From: Candidatus Obscuribacterales bacterium
Lineage (GTDB): Bacteria > Cyanobacteriota > Vampirovibrionia > Obscuribacterales > Obscuribacteraceae
Assembly (NCBI GenBank): GCA_019745505.1
Contig: JAIETE010000069.1
Span: forward strand, 1-61,849
Reading direction: 5' to 3'
Length of the DNA: 61,849 bases
The position numbers and the translations under genes are program-made. The notes below the pieces were generated by a model. That model saw only the letters and a list, made by a program, of their open reading frames with translations. It was not told the origin of the DNA and ran no database searches. How positions within the stretch are numbered: position 1 is the first letter of the stretch; every line of letters begins with the position of its first letter. Shown one piece after another: positions 1 to 8,498 of this stretch.

Positions 1-917
1 TATAAGTGCTTGCCTATTCGTTGAAAAGGTATAGTGTAGGGATCATCTTTGGCCACTGCGGCAGATTTGCTGAAGTGTATGCAATGTCCAATATTGTCTA
101 TTTCGTAGTCAATGTCGCTGAAGAAGTCTTGACCTAGAAGTGGTGCGTGGTCCCATTCTTCTGTAACAGTGACGGGAATTCTCTTTGTGATACCGCCAAT
201 GGTGACATCCATCTTCATCGTCCAGGTATCTACGGTGCCGCCGATTCCTCCGACTTTGCTTGTCGCGGGCGTAGTCGGCGGGTGTATGCCGAGTTCTCGC
301 AAATGATTTTTGCCTAGCATTGTTACTGATGCCCCGGTGTCGAAGCAGAAGGTCATGCGCCGTTTGTTGACCGCGCCGTCGACGTTCATGTCGTTGTGTC
401 CGGGAGTGATTGTGAAATATGCTTTGGAGTTTGGTGGAACTACCGTCGGCATGATCCTTTCATCGTCATCACCATTCGACGCTCCCGGTTGACCAGTCTG
501 GGAAGATGGAGAATTGGAGCCTGGCAGTCCTGCTTTCACAGAAGTGGGGCTTGCCGTTGATGCCGTTTGAGCTCGGTCGATAATTGTCAGCTGCTTTTGC
601 GCAAGCGCTTTGATGTTGGTGTCAATGCCGCTGGCAATCACGTTCTGGTATAAGCCTTTTGCCTCTTCCATCTGGCCTGCGACGTGATAGCAAAGTCCTC
701 GATAGTATTGAGCGTAGGAGTCATTGGGATTGGATTTCAACCTTACATCGAAGTATTGCGCCGCCGCTTTGTAGTTGCGGGCCTGGAACATCTTCAGTCC
801 ATAGTCGAAATACTGGTCAGCTTTTGCCGGCTGTGACAGATTGACGGTCGTGAGAGCCATAAGGCACACCACAGCGGCGGACTTTTGCAGATTGGCCCGT
901 AAGCCTTTCACTTCCAT
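1..917 (-). CDS. Exported TPR protein with retropepsin-like aspartic protease domain (3' end outside window)
   Basis: The reading frame starts at the ATG ending at 917 and is still open at the window edge, so the C-terminus is missing. About 305 residues are visible. Residues 1-33 look like a signal peptide (hydrophobic AAVVCLMALTTV, then a small-residue cleavage region). Residues about 34-115 carry TPR-like helices (YFDYGLKMFQARNYKAAAQY). After a Ser/Pro/Gly linker comes a retropepsin-like domain with the catalytic motif FDTGAS (Asp193) and the later LLGQDFF element (260-266) typical of this fold. It probably acts in the periplasm or at the cell surface. Substrate unknown. GGAG lies about 10 bases before the start. 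The family call is confident; the role is not. Confidence 0.85.
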   Translation of the reverse strand, partial: MEVKGLRANLQKSAAVVCLMALTTVNLSQPAKADQYFDYGLKMFQARNYKAAAQYFDVRLKSNPNDSYAQYYRGLCYHVAGQMEEAKGLYQNVIASGIDTNIKALAQKQLTIIDRAQTASTASPTSVKAGLPGSNSPSSQTGQPGASNGDDDERIMPTVVPPNSKAYFTITPGHNDMNVDGAVNKRRMTFCFDTGASVTMLGKNHLRELGIHPPTTPATSKVGGIGGTVDTWTMKMDVTIGGITKRIPVTVTEEWDHAPLLGQDFFSDIDYEIDNIGHCIHFSKSAAVAKDDPYTIPFQRIGKHL

Positions 918-1160
918 TTATGCAGCTCCGGTCTAGGTTGGCCATAATATTCCCGGTCTGAACAGGAGAAAGCTTTCCAAACGGTTGTTTGGAAAGATTA
1001 AATGAGCTTGGTCAACTCCGGTGGACATACGTGAGAAACAATTCTGTCGCGCTGCAGGAGAAACCCTGGGTTTGGTTGGCGACGCAAAGGACCTTTTGCC
1101 CCGGCAACCCCTCGAGCAAGGGCTGGTAAATGCGCTCGAGGTCGGAAAAGAGGATATTGC

Positions 1161-1328
1161 ATGGTCGACTCGGGATTGGTAGCCCAGAGGCAAATCGATG
1201 ATGCTCTGGCTGAGCAAGCAAAGTTGAAAGCTGATGGTAAGCCCGTGCCGCGTATTGGAGACAGTCTTGTTCAGCAACTGAAGGACAATATAGCCAAGGC
1301 TGTGGCTGAGCAGCATCGCAAGAAGTAA
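1161..1328 (+). pseudogene. Remnant of a 'LGELLV-SGLV-QEQIDDAL' repeat protein (55 aa still open)
   Basis: The ATG at 1161 opens a 55-residue frame beginning MVDSGLVAQRQIDDALAEQ, which resembles one unit of the repeated helical module (LVxSGLVTxEQLxxAL) found in MshEN-like and related bacterial proteins. Upstream, between about 1005 and 1160, other frames hold further fragments of similar character (for example LLPRQPLEQGLVNALEVGKEDI). This suggests an older, longer gene broken by frameshifts. No convincing ribosome-binding site precedes the ATG. It may instead be a real small gene. The rest of 918-1378 shows no other gene. Confidence 0.35.
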
Positions 1329-1378
1329 ACTTCGTTGTTTTCTGCGCCTCGTACACGTTCTGAATAGGCTACAATCAG

Positions 1379-2713
1379 ATGCGGCATCGGCATCGCGGGC
1401 TGATGCGATGGAGTACCGGCGTGTTCAGGCTGATTGTTTCTCTGATAATTTTATCCGTCTCAATATGCTCGCCTGCCTTGGCTGCATCCAGTGAGGCTGC
1501 GCGCAAAATCTTGTCAATGCCCATTCTCTTTGTCACGGACAGGGAAAAGACTGTAAATCGAAGCGGCTATCAGGACTTCGGCGTGCAGATGATAGAACCC
1601 GTTGATGCGCTGTATTACGGCTGCCAGCAAGTGAGGGTCAAAGTTACTGCCAAAGAAGCCGAGGAGATGGAAAACCTTCCCTCCTGGGGCTGGAGCTTGC
1701 GCGAGGAGAAAGACGCTGATCCTTATGCCGTCAACGCGGACGCTCAATCAGTACCTGCAACAACCGTAAAGAGCGAAGCTTGTCAGAAGACTATGGTTCC
1801 AGATTCATCACCGGCGCCGGAATCCTCGCCCACTGCTGAAAAGCCGGTGCAAGAGAGACAACCCCCTGCTCAGAAGCCGCAGAGCTCGGTATCGCCAGAT
1901 TTTGCAAATCAAGTGTTTGAGAAGGATAGCGATTTTCAAAGTCTTGTAGCCACCTTGCGAAAAGCGATGGAATTAAATCAGCGCAGGGAGTTCATCATTT
2001 TTGTTCATGGCTGCTGCATTGGATTTCAGGGCTCCATGAATCAAGCTGCAGCACTGGAAGAAGCAACGCGAATACCGGTGGTCAATTATGCTTGGGGGTC
2101 GGTAAAGGGCAATTATGGCGGCTCTACAATGACCTACCCTCGTTCTCAAGAACGCTTCAATGGATTGGTTCGTCGCCTTTTGAAAGAATTTCCAGACGAA
2201 AAAATCACCCTTGCAGGCAACAGTGTCGGCAATATGATGATCGTCGAGTATTGCCTGGAGACTTGTGAGCACAGCGATCTTCGTAAGTTCGACAACATCA
2301 TTCTGTCACGTGCGGACATGGATGCTTTCGCATTCAAGACGCAGGTAAAGCACGTAATGCGCACTACCAAGCACGTCAGTTTGTACGTTGCAAAAAATGA
2401 TCCGCAGATCAATTTGTCCGGCGTTCTGCGCTGGTTTTTCAATCCCAGAGACGGAAGCGAACGTGTTGGTAATACTCGTTCTGCCCCGATGTTCACTTGC
2501 GAACAGCCGGTTGTTGTTTTCGATGTCTCGGCGCTGAAATTGAAGCACATAATGCCGCATCGAGCAATTTCAGAACTGCTCAACAATGATGGCTGCGCAC
2601 CCGACGATTCGCCAGTGTATATTTACACCCCCGAAAAGGACAATGTGATTCGGGTAGTTCAGCGTCCGGGAAAAGTAGCCGAGCGACAGTTTGCCAACGC
2701 TACCGGCGAATAG
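1379..2713 (+). CDS. Exported DUF900-like alpha/beta hydrolase
   Basis: 444 residues. An N-terminal basic stretch and hydrophobic segment (residues about 15-36, ending SPALAA) form a signal peptide or anchor. A disordered Ser/Pro/Gln-rich linker spans about 120-175. The catalytic domain follows: FIIFVHG strand (205-211), nucleophile elbow GNSVGN with Ser282, ADMDAFAF with a candidate acid Asp313/Asp315, and KHIMPH with His394. This order matches the DUF900 esterase/lipase-like family. It is likely a periplasmic or membrane-anchored hydrolase of unknown substrate. In-frame ATG codons near residues 1 and 9 leave the exact start open. The 3' end overlaps the convergent gene at 2700 by 14 bases. 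Confidence 0.8.
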   Translation: MRHRHRGLMRWSTGVFRLIVSLIILSVSICSPALAASSEAARKILSMPILFVTDREKTVNRSGYQDFGVQMIEPVDALYYGCQQVRVKVTAKEAEEMENLPSWGWSLREEKDADPYAVNADAQSVPATTVKSEACQKTMVPDSSPAPESSPTAEKPVQERQPPAQKPQSSVSPDFANQVFEKDSDFQSLVATLRKAMELNQRREFIIFVHGCCIGFQGSMNQAAALEEATRIPVVNYAWGSVKGNYGGSTMTYPRSQERFNGLVRRLLKEFPDEKITLAGNSVGNMMIVEYCLETCEHSDLRKFDNIILSRADMDAFAFKTQVKHVMRTTKHVSLYVAKNDPQINLSGVLRWFFNPRDGSERVGNTRSAPMFTCEQPVVVFDVSALKLKHIMPHRAISELLNNDGCAPDDSPVYIYTPEKDNVIRVVQRPGKVAERQFANATGE

Positions 2714-3239
2714 TCTTGAGTCTTATCGCGTAGTCCCCGAATAGATTGTCCAAAGCGAACCAGACGAAAGTCGAGTAAACTGCAATGCAAACTGTTGCAA
2801 TCAGTGCATTTACCAAGGTAGGTGCGCTGTACAGAAATGCTTGCATAACTTTTGGAAAGAGTTCTGCAATTTCATCGGGCGCAATATGTCCAAATTTCCA
2901 AACGGTGCCGTAAGCCAGTGCGCATGGTGAAATCATCGACCACAGGAAAGCAAATATGATGATGAAAGGGAGGGATTTGGAACGAAAGTGATTGTTTTTC
3001 AGTTCTGAAACTATCAAATAGGTTTTGAACAGTGTCAGGCTTTGCAAGAAGGTCAAAAGTGGAAGGATGACACCTGTAGTCCAGTAGAGAGATTCTGGGA
3101 TGGCGTACGAATAGTGGTTGAAGGGCGAGCGGAAGAACATAAGGCACTGCCAAAAACCCAGTGCTGCTGCAAATGCTGTCGATGAGCCCAGCAGTGAGGC
3201 GAAAAATAGCAGATTGAAAAACTTGGCGTTCAATTTCAT
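2700..3239 (-). CDS. Hypothetical four-helix membrane protein
   Basis: About 179 residues. The frame can start at GTG 3242 or the directly following ATG 3239; I chose the ATG. Four hydrophobic segments are visible: residues about 8-30, 52-72, 88-110 and 138-165. There is no recognisable catalytic motif and I do not recognise the family. It converges with the hydrolase at 1379-2713 and overlaps its last codons. About 150 bases separate its start from the TauE/SafE gene, also on the minus strand, so co-transcription is possible but not shown. Confidence 0.65.
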   Translation of the reverse strand: MKLNAKFFNLLFFASLLGSSTAFAAALGFWQCLMFFRSPFNHYSYAIPESLYWTTGVILPLLTFLQSLTLFKTYLIVSELKNNHFRSKSLPFIIIFAFLWSMISPCALAYGTVWKFGHIAPDEIAELFPKVMQAFLYSAPTLVNALIATVCIAVYSTFVWFALDNLFGDYAIRLKTIRR

Positions 3240-3394
3240 CACAGATTACCTGCGGGGCAGAAGCAATAGCGTTTCTAAACATCAACTTAACAGCAGTGTT
3301 GCCGCTCTGTCAGCGCTAAGGGGCAAAGTCGCAAAGTGTTTTTGGCCACACGAAAATTTCATAACCACGTGCTGGTAAGTTGCGGTTTTGGCAC

Positions 3395-4192
3395 TTAACG
3401 CGGTATTGCGTTCAGTCCGGCAATTGCAGCGTTTTGCGTGGCTATGAGAGTGCTGCCGGCTGCTTGATAGATAGTTCTTACACTCAAGCATACAATCAGG
3501 ACGCCGACCGCCACCATGAGCGGCTTTGGTTGTACGGTTTTGCAGGCTTTGGCTGCTATCGGCGCGGCGATCATTCCACCAATCACCAATCCGATAACTG
3601 CGTTTAAATAGATTGAGCCGAGTGAAACAAGAAATACCGCCGAGGTCGCGGCGGCAACGAAAAACTCAGCCACGTTGACGGAGCCGATCACGAATCGAGG
3701 GCTATTTCCCTTTGCTACCAGTGTTGATGTAACCACAGGACCCCATCCGCCACCACCGACGGCATCAACAAATCCGCCCAGGAAGCCGAGACGTCCTATG
3801 TGATTTCTCTTTGGTTCTGGCTGATGCTTTCGTGCTGCTTTGACAAGAATGAGTATGCCCATTCCGAGCAGGTACAGTGAGATGAACGGCTTGATTACTT
3901 CACCGTTGACGTTGCACAAAATGTAAGCGCCGATGATTCCGCCGATAACGCCGGGAATGACCAGGCGCTTGAGAAATTCTTTGTCGACATTGCCCGCCTT
4001 CAGGTGGCAGAAAGCAGAGACAGCCGTTGTGAAAAGTTCGGCAGTGTGTACGCTGGCGGATGCGACAGCGGGCGCCACTCCTATCGACAGCATCAATGTC
4101 GAGCAACTGACTCCGTATGCCATGCCCAAAGTACCGTCAATCATCTGAGCGATGAATCCGGCAAGAATGAAAAATGGAAGTGAGTTATCCAT
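3395..4192 (-). CDS. TauE/SafE-family anion permease (UPF0721)
   Basis: 265 residues, almost wholly hydrophobic, about eight membrane segments in two related halves. The first half opens with ILAGFIAQMIDGTLGMAYG and the second contains GFLGGFVDAVGGGGWGP, both typical TauE/SafE signatures. Family members export or import sulfite, sulfonates or related anions across the inner membrane. It lies 21 bases downstream of an Rrf2 regulator on the same strand, almost certainly one operon. Many Rrf2 proteins (CymR, IscR) control sulfur or Fe-S metabolism, which fits a sulfur-compound transporter. The specific substrate is inferred only. Confidence 0.88.
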   Translation of the reverse strand: MDNSLPFFILAGFIAQMIDGTLGMAYGVSCSTLMLSIGVAPAVASASVHTAELFTTAVSAFCHLKAGNVDKEFLKRLVIPGVIGGIIGAYILCNVNGEVIKPFISLYLLGMGILILVKAARKHQPEPKRNHIGRLGFLGGFVDAVGGGGWGPVVTSTLVAKGNSPRFVIGSVNVAEFFVAAATSAVFLVSLGSIYLNAVIGLVIGGMIAAPIAAKACKTVQPKPLMVAVGVLIVCLSVRTIYQAAGSTLIATQNAAIAGLNAIPR

Positions 4193-4213
4193 AAGAGCGT
4201 TCCAGGGTTTCCT

Positions 4214-4654
4214 TCAAGGTGATGTGCATGATGTCGAGGATTTGCGAATTAGATCTGCCAGCGATGTGTTATCCAGAATGTTGGCTACCGCATCGCGCAC
4301 TTCGCGCATAAGAAGCCGCAGCCGGCAGGCATCCGGCTCCGGACAGCTAGGGCACGGTTCGTAGGCGGTAACGGAGGCGCACGGAATCGGAGCTAATGGA
4401 CCGTCCATCAGTCGCGCTACTTCACCGATAGTAATTTGTTCGGCCGGACGGTTGAGAACATAGCCCCCGCGCGAGCCGCGCCGGCTGCGTAAAACCCCAC
4501 CGTTTTTAAGCGTAAGCATTATCTGGTTGAGAAAAGGTTCGGGAATCTGGGCTCGCTTGGCGATTTCGGATGCGGAAACACCTTGCTCCTGGTCGCAAGC
4601 GCCCAGATAAAGCAGCGCTTTTGTCGCGTATTCGCCTCTGCGTGAGAGTTTCAT
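4214..4654 (-). CDS. Rrf2-family transcriptional regulator with cysteine cluster
   Basis: 146 residues. It starts MKLSRRGEYATKALLYL, the standard Rrf2 winged-helix opening, and continues IPEPFLNQIMLTLKNGGVLRSRRGSRGGY, the recognition helix and wing. Cysteines at 92, 101, 104 and 110 fall where IscR-type members bind a [2Fe-2S] cluster (IscR uses 92, 98 and 104), so a redox or iron-sulfur cofactor is likely though the spacing differs. It is first gene of an apparent operon with the TauE/SafE permease. A 7-bp inverted repeat with an 8-bp spacer lies upstream at 4817-4838 and may be its operator. Confidence 0.9.
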   Translation of the reverse strand: MKLSRRGEYATKALLYLGACDQEQGVSASEIAKRAQIPEPFLNQIMLTLKNGGVLRSRRGSRGGYVLNRPAEQITIGEVARLMDGPLAPIPCASVTAYEPCPSCPEPDACRLRLLMREVRDAVANILDNTSLADLIRKSSTSCTSP

Positions 4655-4816
4655 ATTGGCAAGGGATTTGGTCGCCGGGGGCCTGTTTTACGCCAGAAAG
4701 TTGACTGAATTGGTCGTCTATTGGAAGACCCTTATGGTGTCACGTCTAATCTGATTGCGGCAAGTTCTTGACAAGCAGGCTGCAAAGATTGCAAAACGTC
4801 GCTCAGGGGATGATTT

Positions 4817-4838
4817 CGGACTATTTATCACTAGTCCG
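4817..4838. promoter_or_regulatory. Inverted repeat upstream of the Rrf2 gene
   Basis: CGGACTA and TAGTCCG form perfect 7-base arms around an 8-base AT-rich centre. The site is about 160 bases upstream of the Rrf2 start, in a gene-poor stretch (4655-5027) that otherwise shows no clear coding region. Autoregulation by the Rrf2 protein is an inference from position. Confidence 0.4.
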
Positions 4839-5027
4839 GTTTCTAAGAACGCTCTAATTCCTTATCTGCAATCGAGAAGGTTCGAGGTTAAACCACCAAT
4901 GAATATATTTGCGGGAAACCTGCTCAAGAGCTAAGCCAGCCGGCTTTTGCGAGAATTGGTCGGGCTTCGGGCGTTGATTTCTTCTGGCTGGCGGCCGGTT
5001 TTTGTCCCTGGAAGAATTGGGTTTCAC

Positions 5028-7640
5028 TCAAAAATCTGCTTCGCTCTGCTCTTTGGGAATGCTGAACCAGAATGCGCAACCGCCGGATTCTGCGTTGACT
5101 ACACCCACTTTTCCGCCATGCGCAGCGATAATCATTTTGCAGATAGCCAATCCCAGACCGTAGCCTTTTCCTCTCGTTTTTGAATCGGCAGTCTGGAAGA
5201 AACGGTCGAAGACTTTGATCTTGTTTTCGTCCGAAAGTCCCGGACCGCTGTCGTTGACGTAAATCTCTGTTTGATACGTGGTCACCTGGTGGGTGACACT
5301 GATAGCGGTGTCAGGCGGTGAGTGACTGATCGCATTGCCCAGGTAGTTGACCAGTACCTGAACCAGTCTCTGGCGGTCAGCCGTCACTACAAGAGGTTTT
5401 ACTTTGTTGATCAGCGTTACTTTGCGCTGCAAGGCGAGAGATTGAACGGAAGTGATCGCTTGATCGATGACTTCGGTGATTTCGAAATCGGACATCTGCA
5501 ACTCGATACGACCAGACTCCAGGTTCTCAATCGTGAGAAGGTCATCGACCAGTCCGAGCATCCGGTCCACGTTGGCGCGGGCGGAATTGAGCTGGCGATT
5601 TCCCAGAGCGGATGATTCATTCCCTACTTGCATATACAACGCGCGCAATGTTCCTTGAACAAGGATCAAAGGCTCGCGCAAATCGCGTGCGACCATTTTC
5701 ATGATTGTCGTGCGCTGTTTCCAGACTTTGTCCAATTGGTCGGCCACGTCATGCAGGACAAAGTCGAGGTAAGAAATTTCATCGGTTCCGGGCACCTGGG
5801 GCTTGAGTGGTTCGCGCAGCGGCAAGCGAGTTGAGTTGTATGTCAGTTGTTGCATGCGGCTGGAAATATCTCTTCCGAAAAGAAAGACGAGAATAAATGA
5901 GAGGAATAAGCTGCCGATCAAACCGCCTGTGATAATTCCTTCCACTCTCTGGTGTTGTTGCGCCTGAGCCTGCCGAGCGGCTTTCAAGCGTGCTTGCTCG
6001 GCTTCCGAGAGCTTGAGGAATTCTTCTTGTCTGTGGATCGCGAACTTCCAGAACGGCATCACGCTGTTATACAGTTCCATCTCGTCCTGAAGATTTTCCT
6101 GGGTCATATATGGACGCATTTCGACAAAGCGCTTGTATTCTGTGTCTCCGAGGTTCTTAAGCCTGTCGAGCAGTTTGCGCATTTCTTCGTCGTCTTTGAC
6201 GAGCTGGTATAAATTCTCGTACTGGCGCTCGGCCATGCCTCGGTAATACAACCCTTGTTGATGGTCGGTCGACTTGCCGTAGAGCAGATAATTGCCCATG
6301 AAGCCATAGGAGACGACACCCATGCTCATCATGCGGTTGATGTAAGTGGCGATTTCGGTTTGTTTGTGTTCATTGATTAGGGCTGCTTCCTGCTCGTTTA
6401 TCACCTGACCGATGCCGGTGAGAAGCATCGTTGCCAGAGTCAGCGGCACGATGACCAGCATCATCGCCTTTCTGAAAATGCCGGGTTTGTACTTCCTTTC
6501 CTGCGCGATGCGTTCTGCCGTTTGCCCGCTCAATTCCAGCCGCATCAATTGAGTCAGTTCATGAATGCCGGTGTGGTTGTCTTTATCGAAAGATTCGACC
6601 CCTACAGCTGTAACTTCCGTGACATTCGCTGCTAATTTTTCCAGCGTGAGCAGGTCGTTGACCAGGGCTATCAGTCGCTCTACGTTTTCCGTGCCTTGCT
6701 TCAGTAACGGTCTGGCTTCCTGATTAATCTTCTCGCCGTCGGACTTGTCGAATACGGCAAGGGAGAGGCTAACGGCCGAAAGGGGAGAGCGCATGTCGTG
6801 CGCTACCATCTCCATCAAGTGTTTTCTGAACTGTGCCGCTTTATTCAGCTGATCCGATGCTTTGTGCAAAATATTGTCTAGATAGGCGAATTCATCATCG
6901 CCAAGAATCTCCTTTTCGAGCGGAACGCGTTTTGGCAATTTGACGGCGTTCTCGATCAGGATTGTCATTCGATCGGTAATTTCTTTGTTGAAATAGAAGA
7001 GCAGCGCAATCGCGAATACGAAATTGCTGACCATGCCCCAGTAGACGAAATTCTTCGTCAATTCCCGGTAGTGCTTTTCATTGGCGATTGACTTAGAGAG
7101 TCTGTCTTGCTCGCTCTGTGAAATTGAATAGAAGCGTTTGTAATTTTCGTACGCGGAGAAGACCAGGCTTCGAGCGCTGCGCAACTGGCGAAATGGCTCT
7201 TCAGCCGACTCGCCTGGAATCCAGGGACGCAGCCACTTGAGTTTTTCCATCTCAGGCACCGCCAGTTCGTAAACCTCGCGGGCTGCACGTTTGCGTTCTT
7301 CGTCGTTGCCCGCAAGGGCAAGTAAGACTTTGAACTCGGCGAGCGCAATTTGCACATAGTGCTCGCCCTTTTCGCGTGACTTGTCGTCGCGAGAGATCAA
7401 ATAGCGGCAATATAGCCCGTAGCCGACCGTGCCCGCCGCTATAAGGCGATTGGCGTGGATGGTTTGTTCCAAACTATTGCGCTGGTCTACGAGGGCGGAT
7501 TCGGCCTGCTGGCTCATCCAGCCGACCAAGAGAAGCAAAATTGTCTCAAAAACCAAAGGCACAAGGACCAGCATTATCCCCTTGGTAAATATCCGCCTTT
7601 TGAATTTGACGTTCGGGGTTGCTAGATCGGATTCCGGCAT
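5028..7640 (-). CDS. Tandem-duplicated membrane sensor histidine kinase (split catalytic parts)
   Basis: 870 residues from the ATG ending at 7640; a TTG 51 bases further upstream is possible but would crowd the divergent promoter. The protein holds two complete sensor modules in tandem. Each has a membrane segment (ILVLVPL-type), a helical extracytoplasmic domain, a second membrane segment and a HAMP-like linker (GDDEFAYLD, GTDEISYLD). Module 1 ends in a HisKA helix with the phospho-acceptor His281 (MVAHDMRSPLS) but has no ATPase domain. Module 2 has a HisKA-like helix in which that histidine is Arg652 (MVARDLREPL), followed by an intact HATPase domain: N-box NYLGNAISHSPP, DSGPGL and GKGYGLGLAI. 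Catalysis must therefore bridge the two halves. It is divergent from an OmpR-type regulator, its likely partner. Confidence 0.88.
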   Translation of the reverse strand: MPESDLATPNVKFKRRIFTKGIMLVLVPLVFETILLLLVGWMSQQAESALVDQRNSLEQTIHANRLIAAGTVGYGLYCRYLISRDDKSREKGEHYVQIALAEFKVLLALAGNDEERKRAAREVYELAVPEMEKLKWLRPWIPGESAEEPFRQLRSARSLVFSAYENYKRFYSISQSEQDRLSKSIANEKHYRELTKNFVYWGMVSNFVFAIALLFYFNKEITDRMTILIENAVKLPKRVPLEKEILGDDEFAYLDNILHKASDQLNKAAQFRKHLMEMVAHDMRSPLSAVSLSLAVFDKSDGEKINQEARPLLKQGTENVERLIALVNDLLTLEKLAANVTEVTAVGVESFDKDNHTGIHELTQLMRLELSGQTAERIAQERKYKPGIFRKAMMLVIVPLTLATMLLTGIGQVINEQEAALINEHKQTEIATYINRMMSMGVVSYGFMGNYLLYGKSTDHQQGLYYRGMAERQYENLYQLVKDDEEMRKLLDRLKNLGDTEYKRFVEMRPYMTQENLQDEMELYNSVMPFWKFAIHRQEEFLKLSEAEQARLKAARQAQAQQHQRVEGIITGGLIGSLFLSFILVFLFGRDISSRMQQLTYNSTRLPLREPLKPQVPGTDEISYLDFVLHDVADQLDKVWKQRTTIMKMVARDLREPLILVQGTLRALYMQVGNESSALGNRQLNSARANVDRMLGLVDDLLTIENLESGRIELQMSDFEITEVIDQAITSVQSLALQRKVTLINKVKPLVVTADRQRLVQVLVNYLGNAISHSPPDTAISVTHQVTTYQTEIYVNDSGPGLSDENKIKVFDRFFQTADSKTRGKGYGLGLAICKMIIAAHGGKVGVVNAESGGCAFWFSIPKEQSEADF

Positions 7641-7720
7641 ATTTGAATTTAGCTCATAGGCCTTCGTGTAAGATATTACTTCAAGCGGCAAGAAATGCTC
7701 GTTTAGTTGCTGGAAGTTCC

Positions 7721-8410
7721 ATGGCGAAGATACTCATCGTAGAAGATGATACCGAACTTGCAAAGAGTATTGCCGATTGGCTCACTCTGGAGAATCACAC
7801 GGTCGAGCATGCTGAGACCGGCGAGGACGGTCTGCAGCTAGTTAACGGTTATCAGTACGACCTGCTCATTCTCGATTGGCAACTACCCGGTATATCCGGC
7901 GTGGATGTCTGTAAACAATACAGGCGCCAGGGCGGCGAGATGCCTGTGCTTTTCTTGACCGGTAAATCCGGAGCCGACGCCATCGAGACCGGACTGGACG
8001 CCGGTGCGGACGACTATCTGGTCAAGCCTTTCCAGGTTCGCGAGCTTTCTGCCCGCATTCGCTCCCTGATGCGTCGTCCAAAAGGTTTGCTGCCCACGAA
8101 GCTGAAAGTGGATTATTTGTCAGTCGAGCTGGAGACGCGAACGGCAATTGTCAACAACGACAGGGTCGTCCTCTCGCCCAAAGAGTTTGCCTTGCTCGAG
8201 TTTCTCTTTCGCCACCCCAATCGCTGCTACGGCGCCAAGGCTTTGCTGGAAGCGATTTGGCCGTCAGAGACGGAAAGTTCCGAGGATACCGTGCGTACGA
8301 TTATGAAAAACCTGCGCCGCAAGATAACTCCGGCGGGTGCCGAATGTGTAATAAAGACGGTACAGGGCTCCGGCTACATTATTGAGCAATCCGTCACGTC
8401 CGAGTCCTGA
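7721..8410 (+). CDS. OmpR/PhoB-family response regulator
   Basis: 229 residues starting at the ATG at 7721 (MAKILIVEDD). The receiver domain has acidic residues 9-10, phospho-acceptor Asp52 in LILDWQLP, the LFLTGK threonine and the VKPF lysine. Residues about 130-225 form a winged-helix DNA-binding domain (LSPKEFALLEFLFRHPN, then TVRTIMKNLRRKI, ending GSGYII). It diverges from the duplicated kinase at 5028-7640 with 80 bases between starts, so they are probably a cognate pair. The closest relative in the window is the regulator at 30728-31399 (same LDWxLPxI core). Members of this family usually bind direct repeats 11 bp apart, and such a repeat sits 50 bases beyond its stop codon. Confidence 0.93.
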   Translation: MAKILIVEDDTELAKSIADWLTLENHTVEHAETGEDGLQLVNGYQYDLLILDWQLPGISGVDVCKQYRRQGGEMPVLFLTGKSGADAIETGLDAGADDYLVKPFQVRELSARIRSLMRRPKGLLPTKLKVDYLSVELETRTAIVNNDRVVLSPKEFALLEFLFRHPNRCYGAKALLEAIWPSETESSEDTVRTIMKNLRRKITPAGAECVIKTVQGSGYIIEQSVTSES

Positions 8411-8459
8411 AATCAGGCGCTGGCCATAATTCTCAATTGTTATTCTCTAGCCAAAATCA

Positions 8460-8492
8460 TTCACGTTTAATTCACGTGACGGCACTTACTAT
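8460..8492 (+). promoter_or_regulatory. Direct-repeat promoter: TTCACG-N5-TTCACG-N10-TACTAT
   Basis: TTCACG at 8460-8465 and again at 8471-8476 are exactly 11 bases apart. Ten bases later comes a -10-like TACTAT (8487-8492). The same layout occurs upstream of three genes at 13146, 15144 and 19623. Spacing of this kind is typical of PhoB/OmpR-class activators whose proximal half-site replaces the -35 box. No convincing protein gene follows on this strand. Confidence 0.65.
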
Positions 8493-8498
8493 CATGTC

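Noticed and set aside
7619..7720. N-terminal extension of the response regulator from a TTG at 7619
   Set aside because: It would overlap the divergent kinase gene, and the receiver domain begins exactly at the ATG at 7721 (KILIVEDD).
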